Shown: in pieces, positions 10,390 through 22,000 of the stretch
Layout: every line of letters starts with the position of its first letter
Numbering within the stretch: the stretch's first letter is position 1
Virus record (IMG/VR): IMGVR_UViG_3300025085_000014
Span: 1-64,000 of that record
Source: a virus
Length of the DNA stretch: 64,000 nucleotides
Reading direction: 5' to 3' (one strand)
The notes under the pieces: generated by a model
Database searches by the model: none
What the model was told of the DNA's origin: nothing
The model's input: the letters and a program-made list of their open reading frames with translations, nothing else
Translations under genes and position numbers: made by a program

Positions 10390-12909
10390 ATGGCAAAGAT
10401 TAAAATAAATAGTTTACCCAAAGGTTTTGAACTTAAAGATGGTAAGGTTGTAAAAAAACTACAACGCGGTGGTTTAACTACTGGAGATCAGTTTGATTTT
10501 GGTTTAGTTACTTCTCAAGAAGGATATGGTATGAACTCTAATGGCACCAATAGTGATGGTGTAAGATATTCATTATCTTCTGTTCCTAGAGAAATGGCAA
10601 ATCTTGAAGCTGAAGGTGGTGAAACAGTTCTTACAGATTTAAGTGATGATGGCAAATTTGGTCTTTATAATATAACTGGTCCAAGACATAGTAGTGGCGG
10701 TGTCCCTATGTACTTACCAGAACAGTCATTTATTTTTTCTGATACACAAAAGATGAAGTTCAACAGACAAGAGCTTGCAGAGTTTGGTGTAGAATCTAGA
10801 AAAAAAATGACTCCAGCAGATGTATCAAAAAAGTTTCAATTAAATGAATTCATTGGTGCAATGAGTGATCCTTTTATTGATGACATTAAATTAAAGAGTG
10901 CTGAACTTATGAGAGAAAAAAATCAAATGAGTTTATCTAAGCTAGCCTTTGGACAAGAGTCTAAGAAACAGTTTAGTGATGGTGTTCCTGTTACAGCTCA
11001 TCCTTATCTTATGTCACAAGGAATAGATCCTATAGAATTTACACAAAAGGTAGAAAATATAACAAGAGAGCAAGCAGCACAAAGAATGTTTGATGGTATG
11101 AGCCCAGAACAACAAGCTCAAATGTTAGCTATGCAAGACTTAATCAGCAGAAGTGGTCAAGGGCCAACAGCTAAGTATGGTGCAGAAATGTTACCAAAAG
11201 CTCAAGATAGTCTACCTGATATTGCTGGAGATCCGGAGAGTGATGAGGACTTTGAAACTTTAATAACTTTAAATACACCCGCTGCATTAAATAACGAGAC
11301 AATAGCCAAACTGGTACAGCAAGCAAAAGATGCATATCAAGCAAATGGAAAAACTGGTTTAGATCAAACATTGGCAGGTATAAAGAAACAATTTACTGGA
11401 TCCGGTAGCTCACAAGAGGAAGAAAATCCACCTGCTGCACAGACAACCAAAAAGCCTACAAAATCAACACCTAAGTCTAAAAGAAAAAATACAATTGATC
11501 AAAGTTACTTTGAACTTTTAGATGGAAAAGGTATTCATGTAGATTTTGCAGGGCTTGGTACTACTAGTATGCCAGGTAGACAAAGATTAGATAAAGAGAC
11601 GGGTCTTTATGATAAGGCTTCTGCTAATATGGAAACATGGCAAGCTAAGTGGGGACCTATTTACGGAGAAGATAAAATACAAGAAATAGTAGATTCATTA
11701 AAAGATTATCCTGCAGGTGCAAGAAATCCAAAAGTTGCAGCATTCCAACAGTATGTTAATGATACATATATACCGGAGTTTGTTTCAAGTATAGAGAAGG
11801 AAAGAATAGAAAAGGGTTATAAAGCCATGAGTGAAGATCAGCTTCTTGCAATGAGAACTGACATGACAAAAAACATGGGGTTCCCTGGAGGAGAAGGTTC
11901 AGCTAATGGAGTAGATGGTAAACTTGGAGATTGGACATCATCTAGATTACCAGGAACTTTTGAAATAGATCCTTACGAAAAGGAAGTGGAAGAGAAAAAG
12001 AAAGTAGAAGAGTTAGATGATCCAGAAGAAATACAAGACTTTAGAAAACCTGAAATGGATTTCTATACACAAGACCTTTATAAAGGAGCTGCTATTGGAT
12101 TAAGAAAAAGAGATTACTTTGAACCATTCAGAAAAAAATTAGAAAGATCACGTGTTGATTATGTACTAAATGATCCAACAAGAGAAATAGCAGATGTTAA
12201 TGAAAAGTATAATATAGCTGCTAATGTATTAGGTTCTTTTGGGGGACGTCAAGGGTTAGATGCTAGTTTAGCAAAGCAATCTGGTATGGGAATGAAGAAT
12301 GCAGCAAATGTATTTGCTAGAAATAAAAAATTTAATATTGGTACAATTAATCAAGGTAAAGCAATGAATGCTCAATTAGATGCACGTTTTAATCTTGAGG
12401 ATGCAAAGAGAACAGACTTTGAATATGATGGTACTGTTGTAGCACAACAACAAAGATTAAATGAAAAAAATAAAGACATGAATGACTTTATGAATTGGCA
12501 AGCCGATGCATTAACAAATGCAAACCGTGCTTACAATCTAAATAGTCTTTATGATCAGTTTAATATTGATCCAGTAGCAGGTGGAGCAATAGACTTTACA
12601 GATGGTAGAAAAATAAAAGGTTCTAAAACGCAAAATGCAGAAGCTTTAAGACAACAACGTTTATCAAACATACAAGATCTTTATAATCAGTTTGGTGAAT
12701 CAGGTCTTAAGGGAGACTTATTAAAGTATATGGATAGTGGTGTTGCTACAGAAAGTACTGTTGTACCTGGTGGCAATAGAGCAAATCAAATGGGAATTAC
12801 TCCAGAGATGATAGCTGCAATTAATGCAGCTAATGGTGCCACAGGGAAAAATGGTAAAGAAATAAAGCCTTATGCAACGCCATTTTATACAGGGACTACG
12901 TTAATGTAA
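10390..12909 (+). CDS. virion cargo-like structural protein sharing the LPKAQ motif
   Basis: An 839-residue protein with no catalytic motif that I recognise. It opens with a short basic beta-like segment (KINSLPKGFELKDGKVVKK), then LQRGGLTTGDQ and a Gly/Ser-rich domain (SGGVPMYLPEQSF). Around residues 265-277 it carries YGAEMLPKAQDSLPD, nearly identical to a motif in the preceding protein. The middle has a Lys/Pro/Thr linker (about 345-365). The C-terminal third is helical and rich in Asn, Ala and Gln (for example FGGRQGLDASLAKQSGMG, KNAANVFARNKKFN). It lies in the block between the hydrolase and the RNA polymerase, where crAss-like phages encode proteins packaged for ejection, so a cargo or structural role is inferred. 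Confidence 0.6.
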   Translation: MAKIKINSLPKGFELKDGKVVKKLQRGGLTTGDQFDFGLVTSQEGYGMNSNGTNSDGVRYSLSSVPREMANLEAEGGETVLTDLSDDGKFGLYNITGPRHSSGGVPMYLPEQSFIFSDTQKMKFNRQELAEFGVESRKKMTPADVSKKFQLNEFIGAMSDPFIDDIKLKSAELMREKNQMSLSKLAFGQESKKQFSDGVPVTAHPYLMSQGIDPIEFTQKVENITREQAAQRMFDGMSPEQQAQMLAMQDLISRSGQGPTAKYGAEMLPKAQDSLPDIAGDPESDEDFETLITLNTPAALNNETIAKLVQQAKDAYQANGKTGLDQTLAGIKKQFTGSGSSQEEENPPAAQTTKKPTKSTPKSKRKNTIDQSYFELLDGKGIHVDFAGLGTTSMPGRQRLDKETGLYDKASANMETWQAKWGPIYGEDKIQEIVDSLKDYPAGARNPKVAAFQQYVNDTYIPEFVSSIEKERIEKGYKAMSEDQLLAMRTDMTKNMGFPGGEGSANGVDGKLGDWTSSRLPGTFEIDPYEKEVEEKKKVEELDDPEEIQDFRKPEMDFYTQDLYKGAAIGLRKRDYFEPFRKKLERSRVDYVLNDPTREIADVNEKYNIAANVLGSFGGRQGLDASLAKQSGMGMKNAANVFARNKKFNIGTINQGKAMNAQLDARFNLEDAKRTDFEYDGTVVAQQQRLNEKNKDMNDFMNWQADALTNANRAYNLNSLYDQFNIDPVAGGAIDFTDGRKIKGSKTQNAEALRQQRLSNIQDLYNQFGESGLKGDLLKYMDSGVATESTVVPGGNRANQMGITPEMIAAINAANGATGKNGKEIKPYATPFYTGTTLM

Positions 12910-12945
12910 ACCCTAAAAGTGTAATGAAAAACCTTTTAAAACTTA

Positions 12946-12971
12946 AAAAATTTTAGTAATTTAGACCTATG
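12946..12971 (+). promoter_or_regulatory. shared upstream element ending TTTAGAC before ATG
   Basis: The 59-base gap before 12969 ends in AATTTTAGTAATTTAGACCT-ATG. The gap before 16085 ends in AATTTTAAGAATATTTAGAC-ATG. The shared pattern AATTTTA(N)nATTTAGAC is not seen before the other genes of this block. It may be a promoter tail or a translation-start element. Confidence 0.3.
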
Positions 12972-15900
12972 GCAACTTATATACCAGGAATAGAATCATA
13001 TACACCGGAGTACACAGCTTTTGAACCAGACTTTAAGTTTGCTCAAGCTGTTTTAAGTACAAGACAGGATAGATATGATACCAACTACAAGCAATTAAAT
13101 GATTTATATGGCAGTGTGATTTATGCCGATATGAGTAGAGAAGACACTAAAGCACAGAGAGATCAATTTGCTGATAAGCTTGTGCCCTCTATTAATAAAA
13201 TTGCAGATATGGATTTATCTATAGGTAAAAATGTAGATGCAGCAAAAGGTGTGTTTAATCCATTTATAGAAAACAAACTAATCCAACAAGACATATATAG
13301 AACTGCTAAGTATAAAGGAGAATTAGGCAGGGCTCAAAGTTTATTGGATGCTCCAAATTTAAAAGCTAGTCAACAATATTGGCAGACAGGTATTGATTAT
13401 ATGAATTATCAAATGGATGATTTTATTAATGCAAGCCCAGAGGAAGCTATGAATAAACCAATGCCTAAGTATGTAGCTAATGCCAACCTGTATGATATGG
13501 CATTAGATTATCTTAAGGAATCAGGTATTGAGGCAGAAGATTTTTATTTTACAAAAGACAAGAAGTTTATTATTAAACAAACAAATGGTAGTTTAATATA
13601 TGATGCTTCATATGATAGAGTTAAAAGAGCTTTAGCAACAAATGGTAAAGTACAACAAGCATATGCTGCAGATAGTTACGTACAAGCAAGAAGACATGCA
13701 GAAAGAGGAGTTGAAGCTGGGCAATATTCTACAATCAATGAAGGTAGAGTTGCTTGGGCTGAGAACACAATTTCTGATATTACTTTTAAAGCTAACGAAC
13801 TACAACTTCAGTTTGAAGGAAAGAGTAAAGAATTAGATGAGCTTAGACAAAAGCATGAAAATAGAATAAAAGAAGTAGGAGAAGAAAATCTAACACAAAT
13901 AGAAAAGGACTCTTATTTAGATGTGATGACTGAGAGACAAGAAGTAGAAGAACAAGCTACTGCTAATTCTGAGTTGGTTGAAAAGATGGGACAACTTACT
14001 ACGGATGAAGAAAGTCTTTTAAACAGAGCCTATGGTTCTTTAATGAATTGGAATATTAGTGATGATTTAAGAGCAGCTGCTAAATCTTACTCTATGCAAG
14101 GAGCCAAAAGAGTTCCTATGGTAAATGACTTTCAAAGAGATATAGAAAGACATAAACTTAATATGATTAGAGATGCTCAGAATAATGCGTTTAAAGCAGA
14201 GGAGAATAGATTAAATAGAATAAATGAATTAAAGGCAGCTGGTGCTTATATTGATCCAGCAATAAAAAAAGCATTAGATAATTTTAGTGGTGGCTTATCA
14301 GGTAATGTAGCATTTAATACAGATGCAGATGGTAATCCAAATGCAGATACTGATATTTACGCACAAAAAAATGCAGAGTTAGGAGATGCTCAAGATAAAG
14401 TAAGAAATGATCAAATAGAAACTTTATTATATTTTCATCAAAAAGATCAAGCATCTCTTGGTATGAATGGAAAACCTGAAACAATTAACATACCGGGTCC
14501 AAATGGTGACAAAGCTTATACTATTAATGAAGCAAGAGAAATATTAAGAAAGCCAGAGAATCAAGCTTTTTTAAATTCTAAGTATGAAACCATATCAAAC
14601 AATTTTGCAACAGAAGAAGATAGAAAAAAATATGCACCTGGTATATCTACAAGAGATGCGTTAGTTATAAAAAATCAAATAAATACTACATCTGGTTTAG
14701 CAAGTAGAATAGTAAATGCAGAAAAGGAATTTAATAAAAGAGCTTCTGAGAATTATTCTAAGTTGTTAAATTTTAAAAATACAACAGGTGTACCAGAGAT
14801 TATTGAAGACATTGAGGAGTATGGTGCTCCTAGTATAATAAAGGATAATAAAGTTCTTACTGAAGATGAATATGTAAAGATAGCAGTTGAAAAAGCACGT
14901 GAAAAGAAATTTACAGATAAAACACGTATAGATGAAACCTTTTATAGAATGGAGTATGCAAATTCTAATATCTATTATGGTCCAGGTATGGGAGGTGGTG
15001 CATATGCTACTGGTAAACAGTACTTTGATGAAAAGTGGGCTACAGAATCGGCTAAGGAAGCATACTCAAGACAATACAATGCAATGAATAGAACCTTAAA
15101 TGGATTCTATAATTATGATCAATCAAGAGCAGGAGATAATCCTCAAGATGTAGAACCTGGTTATCAAGCATATGGTATTCATACTTTGATGAGAGGTGGT
15201 TCAGCTAATCTTATGACAGATGAAACTGCTTTTATGTCTAATACATATACTACAGGTTTAGTATCTCCTAAAACACTTGCTAATATGCCGGGAGAACAGA
15301 GAGTTGTTTTAAGTGATTTCATTAGTCAATTAAATGCTGGAGGAGTTCAGTTTTTAGCTGGTGATGTTAAGACTGTTGATCAAGATGATTTAAATGAAAG
15401 AATAGAAGCAACTGGTAGTAAAGCACAAAAAATGGTCAATCAAAGTATGATGGATTTAAGTGCAGGTATAGCGGCTGATGATAAGAAAGGTTTGTTTACT
15501 GTAACATATATTGATGCATATGGTGCTCAAGGTGGTGATCAAAGCCAAGGTGCTTATGTGATTAGATTTGATCAAACAGCCATGAATAAATCTGTAGGGT
15601 TAGTTGGAGATAATGCACCAGGTACAGGTATAATTGGAAAGCAAGAAAAAGAATTATATTCAACTGTAACAGTATTGGTCAACTCAGATCAAGATGTAAG
15701 TGGGTATGGACAAAGTCAATATACATATAATTCAGTTGATACAGATATAGACTTTACAGGTTCTTATTATAGAAACGTACCAGAAGCTGGTTCATTTAAG
15801 ATTTGGAAAGACGGAGATAGTTATGTAACTTCAATAGAAGAACAGATATATGCTCCTGATGATCCTAAAGCTGTAAATGGTTTTGTAACAAATACTTTAG

Positions 15901-16061
15901 GAACAAGAAAAGTTGTTTATCCACAATCATATGGAGATAGATATGGTCAACCTGTTACAAGAGCTGACATACAGCAAGTTGCTGATTTCATGCAAAACGT
16001 TAGACTTATGGAAACATTTGAATCTAATCAAGCACTTATCAATAAGAGAAATAAAAAATAA
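12969..16061 (+). CDS. large helical virion cargo-like protein
   Basis: A 1,030-residue protein, unrecognised by motif. The first 150 residues contain FKFAQAVLSTRQDRYDTNYKQLNDLYGSV, a helical pattern common at the N-terminus of phage internal proteins. Residues about 265-345 are Lys/Glu-rich with coiled-coil heptads (LQFEGKSKELDELRQKHENR). The second half is mixed, Gly/Tyr-rich with a beta-like C-terminal domain (about 830-1,000). No signal peptide or membrane segment was seen. It is flanked by cargo-like proteins and the giant polymerase, so it is probably a virion component loaded in the head or tail. It has its own upstream element rather than an overlap with the previous gene. Confidence 0.6.
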   Translation: MATYIPGIESYTPEYTAFEPDFKFAQAVLSTRQDRYDTNYKQLNDLYGSVIYADMSREDTKAQRDQFADKLVPSINKIADMDLSIGKNVDAAKGVFNPFIENKLIQQDIYRTAKYKGELGRAQSLLDAPNLKASQQYWQTGIDYMNYQMDDFINASPEEAMNKPMPKYVANANLYDMALDYLKESGIEAEDFYFTKDKKFIIKQTNGSLIYDASYDRVKRALATNGKVQQAYAADSYVQARRHAERGVEAGQYSTINEGRVAWAENTISDITFKANELQLQFEGKSKELDELRQKHENRIKEVGEENLTQIEKDSYLDVMTERQEVEEQATANSELVEKMGQLTTDEESLLNRAYGSLMNWNISDDLRAAAKSYSMQGAKRVPMVNDFQRDIERHKLNMIRDAQNNAFKAEENRLNRINELKAAGAYIDPAIKKALDNFSGGLSGNVAFNTDADGNPNADTDIYAQKNAELGDAQDKVRNDQIETLLYFHQKDQASLGMNGKPETINIPGPNGDKAYTINEAREILRKPENQAFLNSKYETISNNFATEEDRKKYAPGISTRDALVIKNQINTTSGLASRIVNAEKEFNKRASENYSKLLNFKNTTGVPEIIEDIEEYGAPSIIKDNKVLTEDEYVKIAVEKAREKKFTDKTRIDETFYRMEYANSNIYYGPGMGGGAYATGKQYFDEKWATESAKEAYSRQYNAMNRTLNGFYNYDQSRAGDNPQDVEPGYQAYGIHTLMRGGSANLMTDETAFMSNTYTTGLVSPKTLANMPGEQRVVLSDFISQLNAGGVQFLAGDVKTVDQDDLNERIEATGSKAQKMVNQSMMDLSAGIAADDKKGLFTVTYIDAYGAQGGDQSQGAYVIRFDQTAMNKSVGLVGDNAPGTGIIGKQEKELYSTVTVLVNSDQDVSGYGQSQYTYNSVDTDIDFTGSYYRNVPEAGSFKIWKDGDSYVTSIEEQIYAPDDPKAVNGFVTNTLGTRKVVYPQSYGDRYGQPVTRADIQQVADFMQNVRLMETFESNQALINKRNKK

Positions 16062-16084
16062 ACCAATTTTAAGAATATTTAGAC
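16062..16084 (+). promoter_or_regulatory. shared upstream element ending TTTAGAC before ATG of the giant gene
   Basis: The 23 bases between the 12969 gene and the giant ORF hold AATTTTAAGAATATTTAGAC immediately before the ATG, matching the element before 12969. It could set expression of the giant ORF independently of the upstream gene. Function is inference. Confidence 0.3.
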
Positions 16085-19000
16085 ATGGAGAACAACTTTG
16101 ATAGCCCATTAAGTGAACCTACATCTAACAATATAGTAGACAACTCTGCCTCAATGGAGCCAGCAGATATATTAGAATTAGGTTATGATCCTGATTACTT
16201 GATGTCAGTTGATGATGAATATCTTGATATGGTAACAACGATTGCTCCTTATATGGGATCACCTGTTACTAATAAAGCTACATCACAAACACAAACAGCA
16301 ATAGATCCTGATGATTGGTTTGCTGCTAACAAAGTTTTTGATAAACCAACACAAAGAGATGTAAAACCAAGAGAAGCATTTAGTATTAGAAATACAAACT
16401 TTGATCACTTTTATGCACATCCTCAATATCATAGATTAGGCTTTAGTCCTACAAGAAATAATGAAGAGTTTTATAATGAAAATTCTGATTGGGTAGATAA
16501 CTTTTCAAGATCTATGGGTCAATTTGGAAAAAACTTTGCTCCAGGTTTTTCTTTCTTTGGTTTATCCGATGCCCTGTTTGACAATAACAACCAAGGTGTT
16601 TTTGATTTATTTGACAGTGATCCAGATACAGAAGCTGCAGTAGACATGGCTGAAGCTATGAGAATAGGTAATGATAGCTCTGAAGGTTTTGGTGGTGCAT
16701 TTAATAGATTTGCTTTAAATAGTGCTTACAGTATAAGTATTATGAGTAGTATTGCAGCTGAAGAGCTAGCAATGTGGGGAGCAACAGCTGCTTTGACTGC
16801 AGCAACTCCAGCTACATTTGGTGTATCTGGTGCGGCAGCGGCTGCTACAGGTACTGCTGCTGCAGCAAGATCTGTTTATAATGCAGGAAGATTTGCAAAG
16901 ATGCTTCGTACAATGAGGCAAATGGGTAATGCTACTTCTGTAGGTAGAATGTTTAATGGTGGTTACCAAATGGTAAAGACTTTAAAAAGTGCAGAAAAAG
17001 CAAGAGATTTTTGGACTGCTTTTGGAACTGGGAAAAATGTTGTTGGTAGAATCTTTCTACCTGAAACAATGCAAGCATTAAGATCTTTTGATAGAACAAA
17101 AGATGTAGCTAATGGCTTGGGTAAGTTTGGTAAAGCTGCTGCAGGTTTTGGTGGTTTTTATAGAGATATGAGAATGATTGATCTAGCATTAGATGAGTCT
17201 AGGTTAGAAGCTGGTTTTGTTTACAATGATTTAGTAAGCAATGGTATGGCTATAGAACAGTTTAAAAATGGTAATACTGATTTATCAGAAAAACAGTTAA
17301 AAGATATACAAGAACAAGCAGCCGCTGGTGCTTTTACAACGCTTAAAGGTAATGCAGGTCTAATCTATTTAACAAACAGAGTTACTTTTGGTGCAATGGT
17401 AACTCCATTTAGCCGTGGGCTTAGGAGAGTTTTAGATAATAATCTTGGTGCTGCTGGTAAAAAAATAATGCAAACTAAAAAGTTTGTAAAGAATGGTAAG
17501 ATACAAGAGAATGTAGTAGGAAGAAAAAAATCACTTTGGACAAAAGAAGGTTGGAGACAGAGATCTGAGGTTTATAACTTTGGTGATTATGTAAGGTTTG
17601 GAGCACAGGGTGCATTAAGATTTTTTGCTGGTAACATATCAGAAGGTGTTCAGGAACTTTATCAAGAAGCAATGCAGGTTGGTGTTGTTGATTATTATTC
17701 TGGTTTGATAAAAGATCCAGCTGCTAATAAAAGATATTTATATAATGCTTCTTTAGATAGTGCAATACAGAGTCAAATGTCTGCACAAGGTTTTGAAGTA
17801 TTTATGTCTGGTTTTGCAACAGGTGGTATATTAGGTGGTGGAAACAAACTTATATATAATGTTGCACCTGATACATTCAACCGTGTTTTTAATAAAGAAG
17901 AATTTGCAAAAAAGAGAGAAGAAAGAGAAAAGCAACTTGATGATCTTGTTAAAACAATTAATGAAGGATTAAATTTACAAGCTAAGAAAGGGCAATCAAT
18001 TTTTGATGTAGAAAGCTTAAACTTTATTAAAGCTAAGCAAGGTGCAGAAGGAATGCAAACTGCTAATTATGAAGGTGATAGATTAGACTTTAAAGATAAT
18101 CAAGATTTTCTTGAATTTAATACTTTAGTTCAAGCTATTAACAATGGCATGGTAGATACATTCCGTGATCAAATAAAAGCAATAGTTAATCTTGATGATA
18201 AAGCTTTAACAGAAGCATATCCACATCTAAAGAAAGAAATAAAGTCCGGTAAAACAAGGAAACAATTTAATGCTTTAGTTGAAAAGTCTTATGACTTAGA
18301 AAAAACATATAAGAAGGAAAGAGATGATAACCCTAATCCATACTCTGTAAATAAATACAAGTATGGAGAAAGAGAATATTTTATAGAGCTGTTCAAGCAG
18401 CAAGCTTGGGAACATGCAACATATTTAAAAATGTTTACTAAACAATCTTTTATGGATTCTCAAAAGAGAATGCAATCCATATTTGATGCATTAACAATAG
18501 AAGATATTATATATGCAGTTGGTAAAGATGGATCATCTAAAGTTTCTAAACTAGCAGCAAGTGATCTTACAGTATTATTAGACCCACAGAGTGTAAGAAG
18601 TGAAATAAAACTACTTGCTAATGAAATTGCAAATCTTGAACAAGGAGAAGATGTTGAGTTATTAAACAAGAAAAAGAAAAAGAAAGAGTTATTAGAAAAC
18701 TACTTTCAAGTTTTTACAGATGCCAATAATCAAACTACTACAAAAGGTTCTGGATTAAAGTATCAAATGGGTACTCAGGTATCTAAAAAAGAAGGAATCC
18801 TAACACAGAAGTTTGATAAAAGAAAAACATCTAAGCTTACAAAATCCTTTACGGAATACATTGAATTTTTAGCAGAAGATAATAATATATTTGCTGATAA
18901 GTCTAAAATTAATGAAGTTGTAAAACAGATAGTAGACTATGGTGAATTACAATATAGAACTAAAATGTATGATAAAGCAGTTGAGGTTTTAAATAACCCA

Positions 19001-22000
19001 ACTGTATTTGATGAGTTAACTGAAAGAACTTACAAGTTTATAAAAGATCAGTATCTTAAAGATAAGGATGTAAATACTCAAAGAATAAAGCTTAAAGATG
19101 CAATGAATCAAGATGATGTATCTCAAGTCATTAATGATTTACATGAATTAGGAATAACACCCGATCCATCAGAAGTTGAAGACTTTATTGCAACTGGTGA
19201 TATAGAAAATTTACAAACCTTTAACACAGAGTATGGTCCGTTAGATCCTATGCAGGATCCAGCAAAATTTATAAATGTAGCAAGGATTAAAAATAATTAT
19301 ATTGAGCTTACTAATCCAACAGCTGAGGATGCTGAAACAGAAGAGATAAAAGATGCTGTAGAGGAAGATGCTGAGGTTAAAGAAAAAGCAGCTACTGTAA
19401 TTAACAGTGATAACAAAGTAAACTCTTTTGCTAAAAATATTTTATTATCAAGATTGGCTGTGGTAAATGGTCAACTAGTAAAATCTGGTAAAAAAAGATT
19501 AACTCTAGAACAGTGGCAAAAAACTGAAGAGGCTCAAGAACTTGCAAGTATCCTACATGATCTTAAAGCATTATGGGTACAATCATTAGATCCAACTCAA
19601 GATAACTTAGGTGTTACTATAAAATCTGGAGAAGGTTTTAAAGAATGGATATTAGAAAATAAAGATGATCCTACAGTAAGAGAGCTTGTTGTTGGTATGG
19701 GAGAGCCGCTTGGTTTAACTTTTGAACTTATTGAAGGCAAAGCAGCTACAACAAAAAATAAGGAGCGTAAGGACATAGTTGATGCAAAAGGAGGTTTAAG
19801 AATTAGAAAAGTTGTTACGGATGTAAAAGGTCAAAAGACAACTGGTTATGTTGTTGAGCTTGCAGACGGTAGCCCTGTTCCAGAAAATTTTTATGAAGCT
19901 GCGGGAATAGATCCTAAAAATATAAGAAGCTCATACTCTACAATACAAGAAGCTAAAAATAAAATATTTAGAAAACTTTTAGATACAATACCAGATACAG
20001 ATACTTTTACTTTTGGTATAGGTGAGAATGTAAAAACATTACGTTACGGAGATGTAGTTACAGATAAAGACGGTAGAAGATTTATTGTTTTAGGTACACC
20101 AGCTAAAGTTAAAGAAGATGGTACTTTATTTATTTTACCTGAAGATCAGATAGATAAATATAGAACAACTAAATCTAGAGAAAAAGCAGCTAAGAGAGTA
20201 AGTGCAGCAGATTTTGTTGAATATAATATTCTAGAAGAAACTTTTTCTGATACATTAGTAGCTAAAGATACTCCAAGGTTAACTATTAAAAACATACTTG
20301 GTATTTATGCATTAGGTATAACAGATAAGCTTTCAACAGAAGATGCAAAAAAAGCATTGAAGGTTATATTACAGCAATTAACTCCTGAAGAATTACAAGA
20401 GATACAATTAACTGTTACTAAAAATAATCCTGGTGATTTTAAAAAGGTATTTAAGGATGAGATAAGTAAAAAAGAAAATAAAAGAATAAGAATAGTAAAA
20501 GAAGACTACTCTTTTAATTTAAACTTTACTAATCCAGAGACACGTAATAAAATAAACAAAGCATTAGAAGAGACAGGTTTCCAAGATGTAACTTTAAATG
20601 ATATGGCTATACAATTACCTTCTGGTAATTATAGATTTTTAGATGAGTCAGGAAATGTTATAGAAAACATATTTAGTAGATCTAATTCAGAACTTAAACA
20701 ATTCTTTCACAATCCAAAGTCAGCATTATATTCTTTAGCTAAACAACAAGTATTAAGAAAACGCATACTTGATAAAGTTAAGCTTGGTGATTCGGTTCTT
20801 TTATCAGATGTTGTAGACGGTACAAAGTTCTTCATGAAGTATTTATATGATACAGAAAACTTTAACGTCAATGTATCTCAATTAACTAACTCTACATATG
20901 ATGGAGAACAAGTTGTAATAGATTATACATATAGAAGAGACCCTCAAACTAAAAAAAGAAATAGAGTTGTAACAATTAGAACAAACTATCCTGTAGGTTC
21001 TGATGAACATAAAGCATTAAGAAATAAAGTACAGAAAGAGTTATCAGAAAAAACTCTTGCTAATGGTACTACCTTAATGGATTATCTAAAAAAGACTAGA
21101 AAAACTGATAGATATCACTCTGTAATAAAACTACCAAACGGTACAATAGCGTTTGCTCCATTAAAAGCAAGAGCATTAACCGAGGAATCTCAATCAGAAA
21201 TTTTAGAAGAAATTGTCAAGCAAGTAGAAAAGACAAAAGAAGAAAATCTAGAAGATGTTGATGGCACCGTAAGAACAAAGTCTGTTTCTTTTAATGATAC
21301 CTTTAATGAAGGTGAGACAATGAATTCATTTTATATTTATTTGAAGTCAGGCTACAATGCAGAATTAAAAGTAAATCAACGTGGTAATATAGAATTTAAA
21401 ATAATAGATACTGTTGCAGATAAAACTATACATAATAGTTTTATTCAGCTAAAAGGAGATACTACGTTTGATGGTATTGTAAAACTATTACAAAAGGGAA
21501 TTAAAAAAGATGGTAAAATTAGTAAGAAAGGGCTTTCAATATCCAAAGCATCCTTTAGACAAAACATACCTGATACAGTAACACCTCAAGCAATACTACT
21601 TCTTACTAATACTAATTTTCAAGAAGAATCTTTTAATACTTCATATGTAGAGTATGAAGTATCACATGAAGATATTGTTAATTATCAAGAAGGTCAAAGA
21701 GCTGCAGATACTATAAAAGCAGAAGAAGATGCACTTGAAGAAAGTAAAAAGAAAGATAGTAAATTAGATCAAGCAATAGATGAAGCAACACCTAATGCAG
21801 CTGGTGTTAATGCAATGTCTCAAGAAGAGTTTGATGAATTAGAAAACGATGATTTTGAAGAAATATCTTTAGATGATTTAAAACTAATTGCAATTAAAGT
21901 TGCAAAAGGAATTTCTCTTAGTAAAAGAGAAGCAGTTGTAAAGAAAGTAAAAGATACTACTATATCAACTTTAGTAGCAACATTAGAGAGAAGAACTAAA

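Noticed and set aside
16766-16969. 67-codon - strand ORF rich in Cys and Ser
   Set aside because: It is the complement of Ala/Gly codons in the giant gene; no start context or neighbour supports it.
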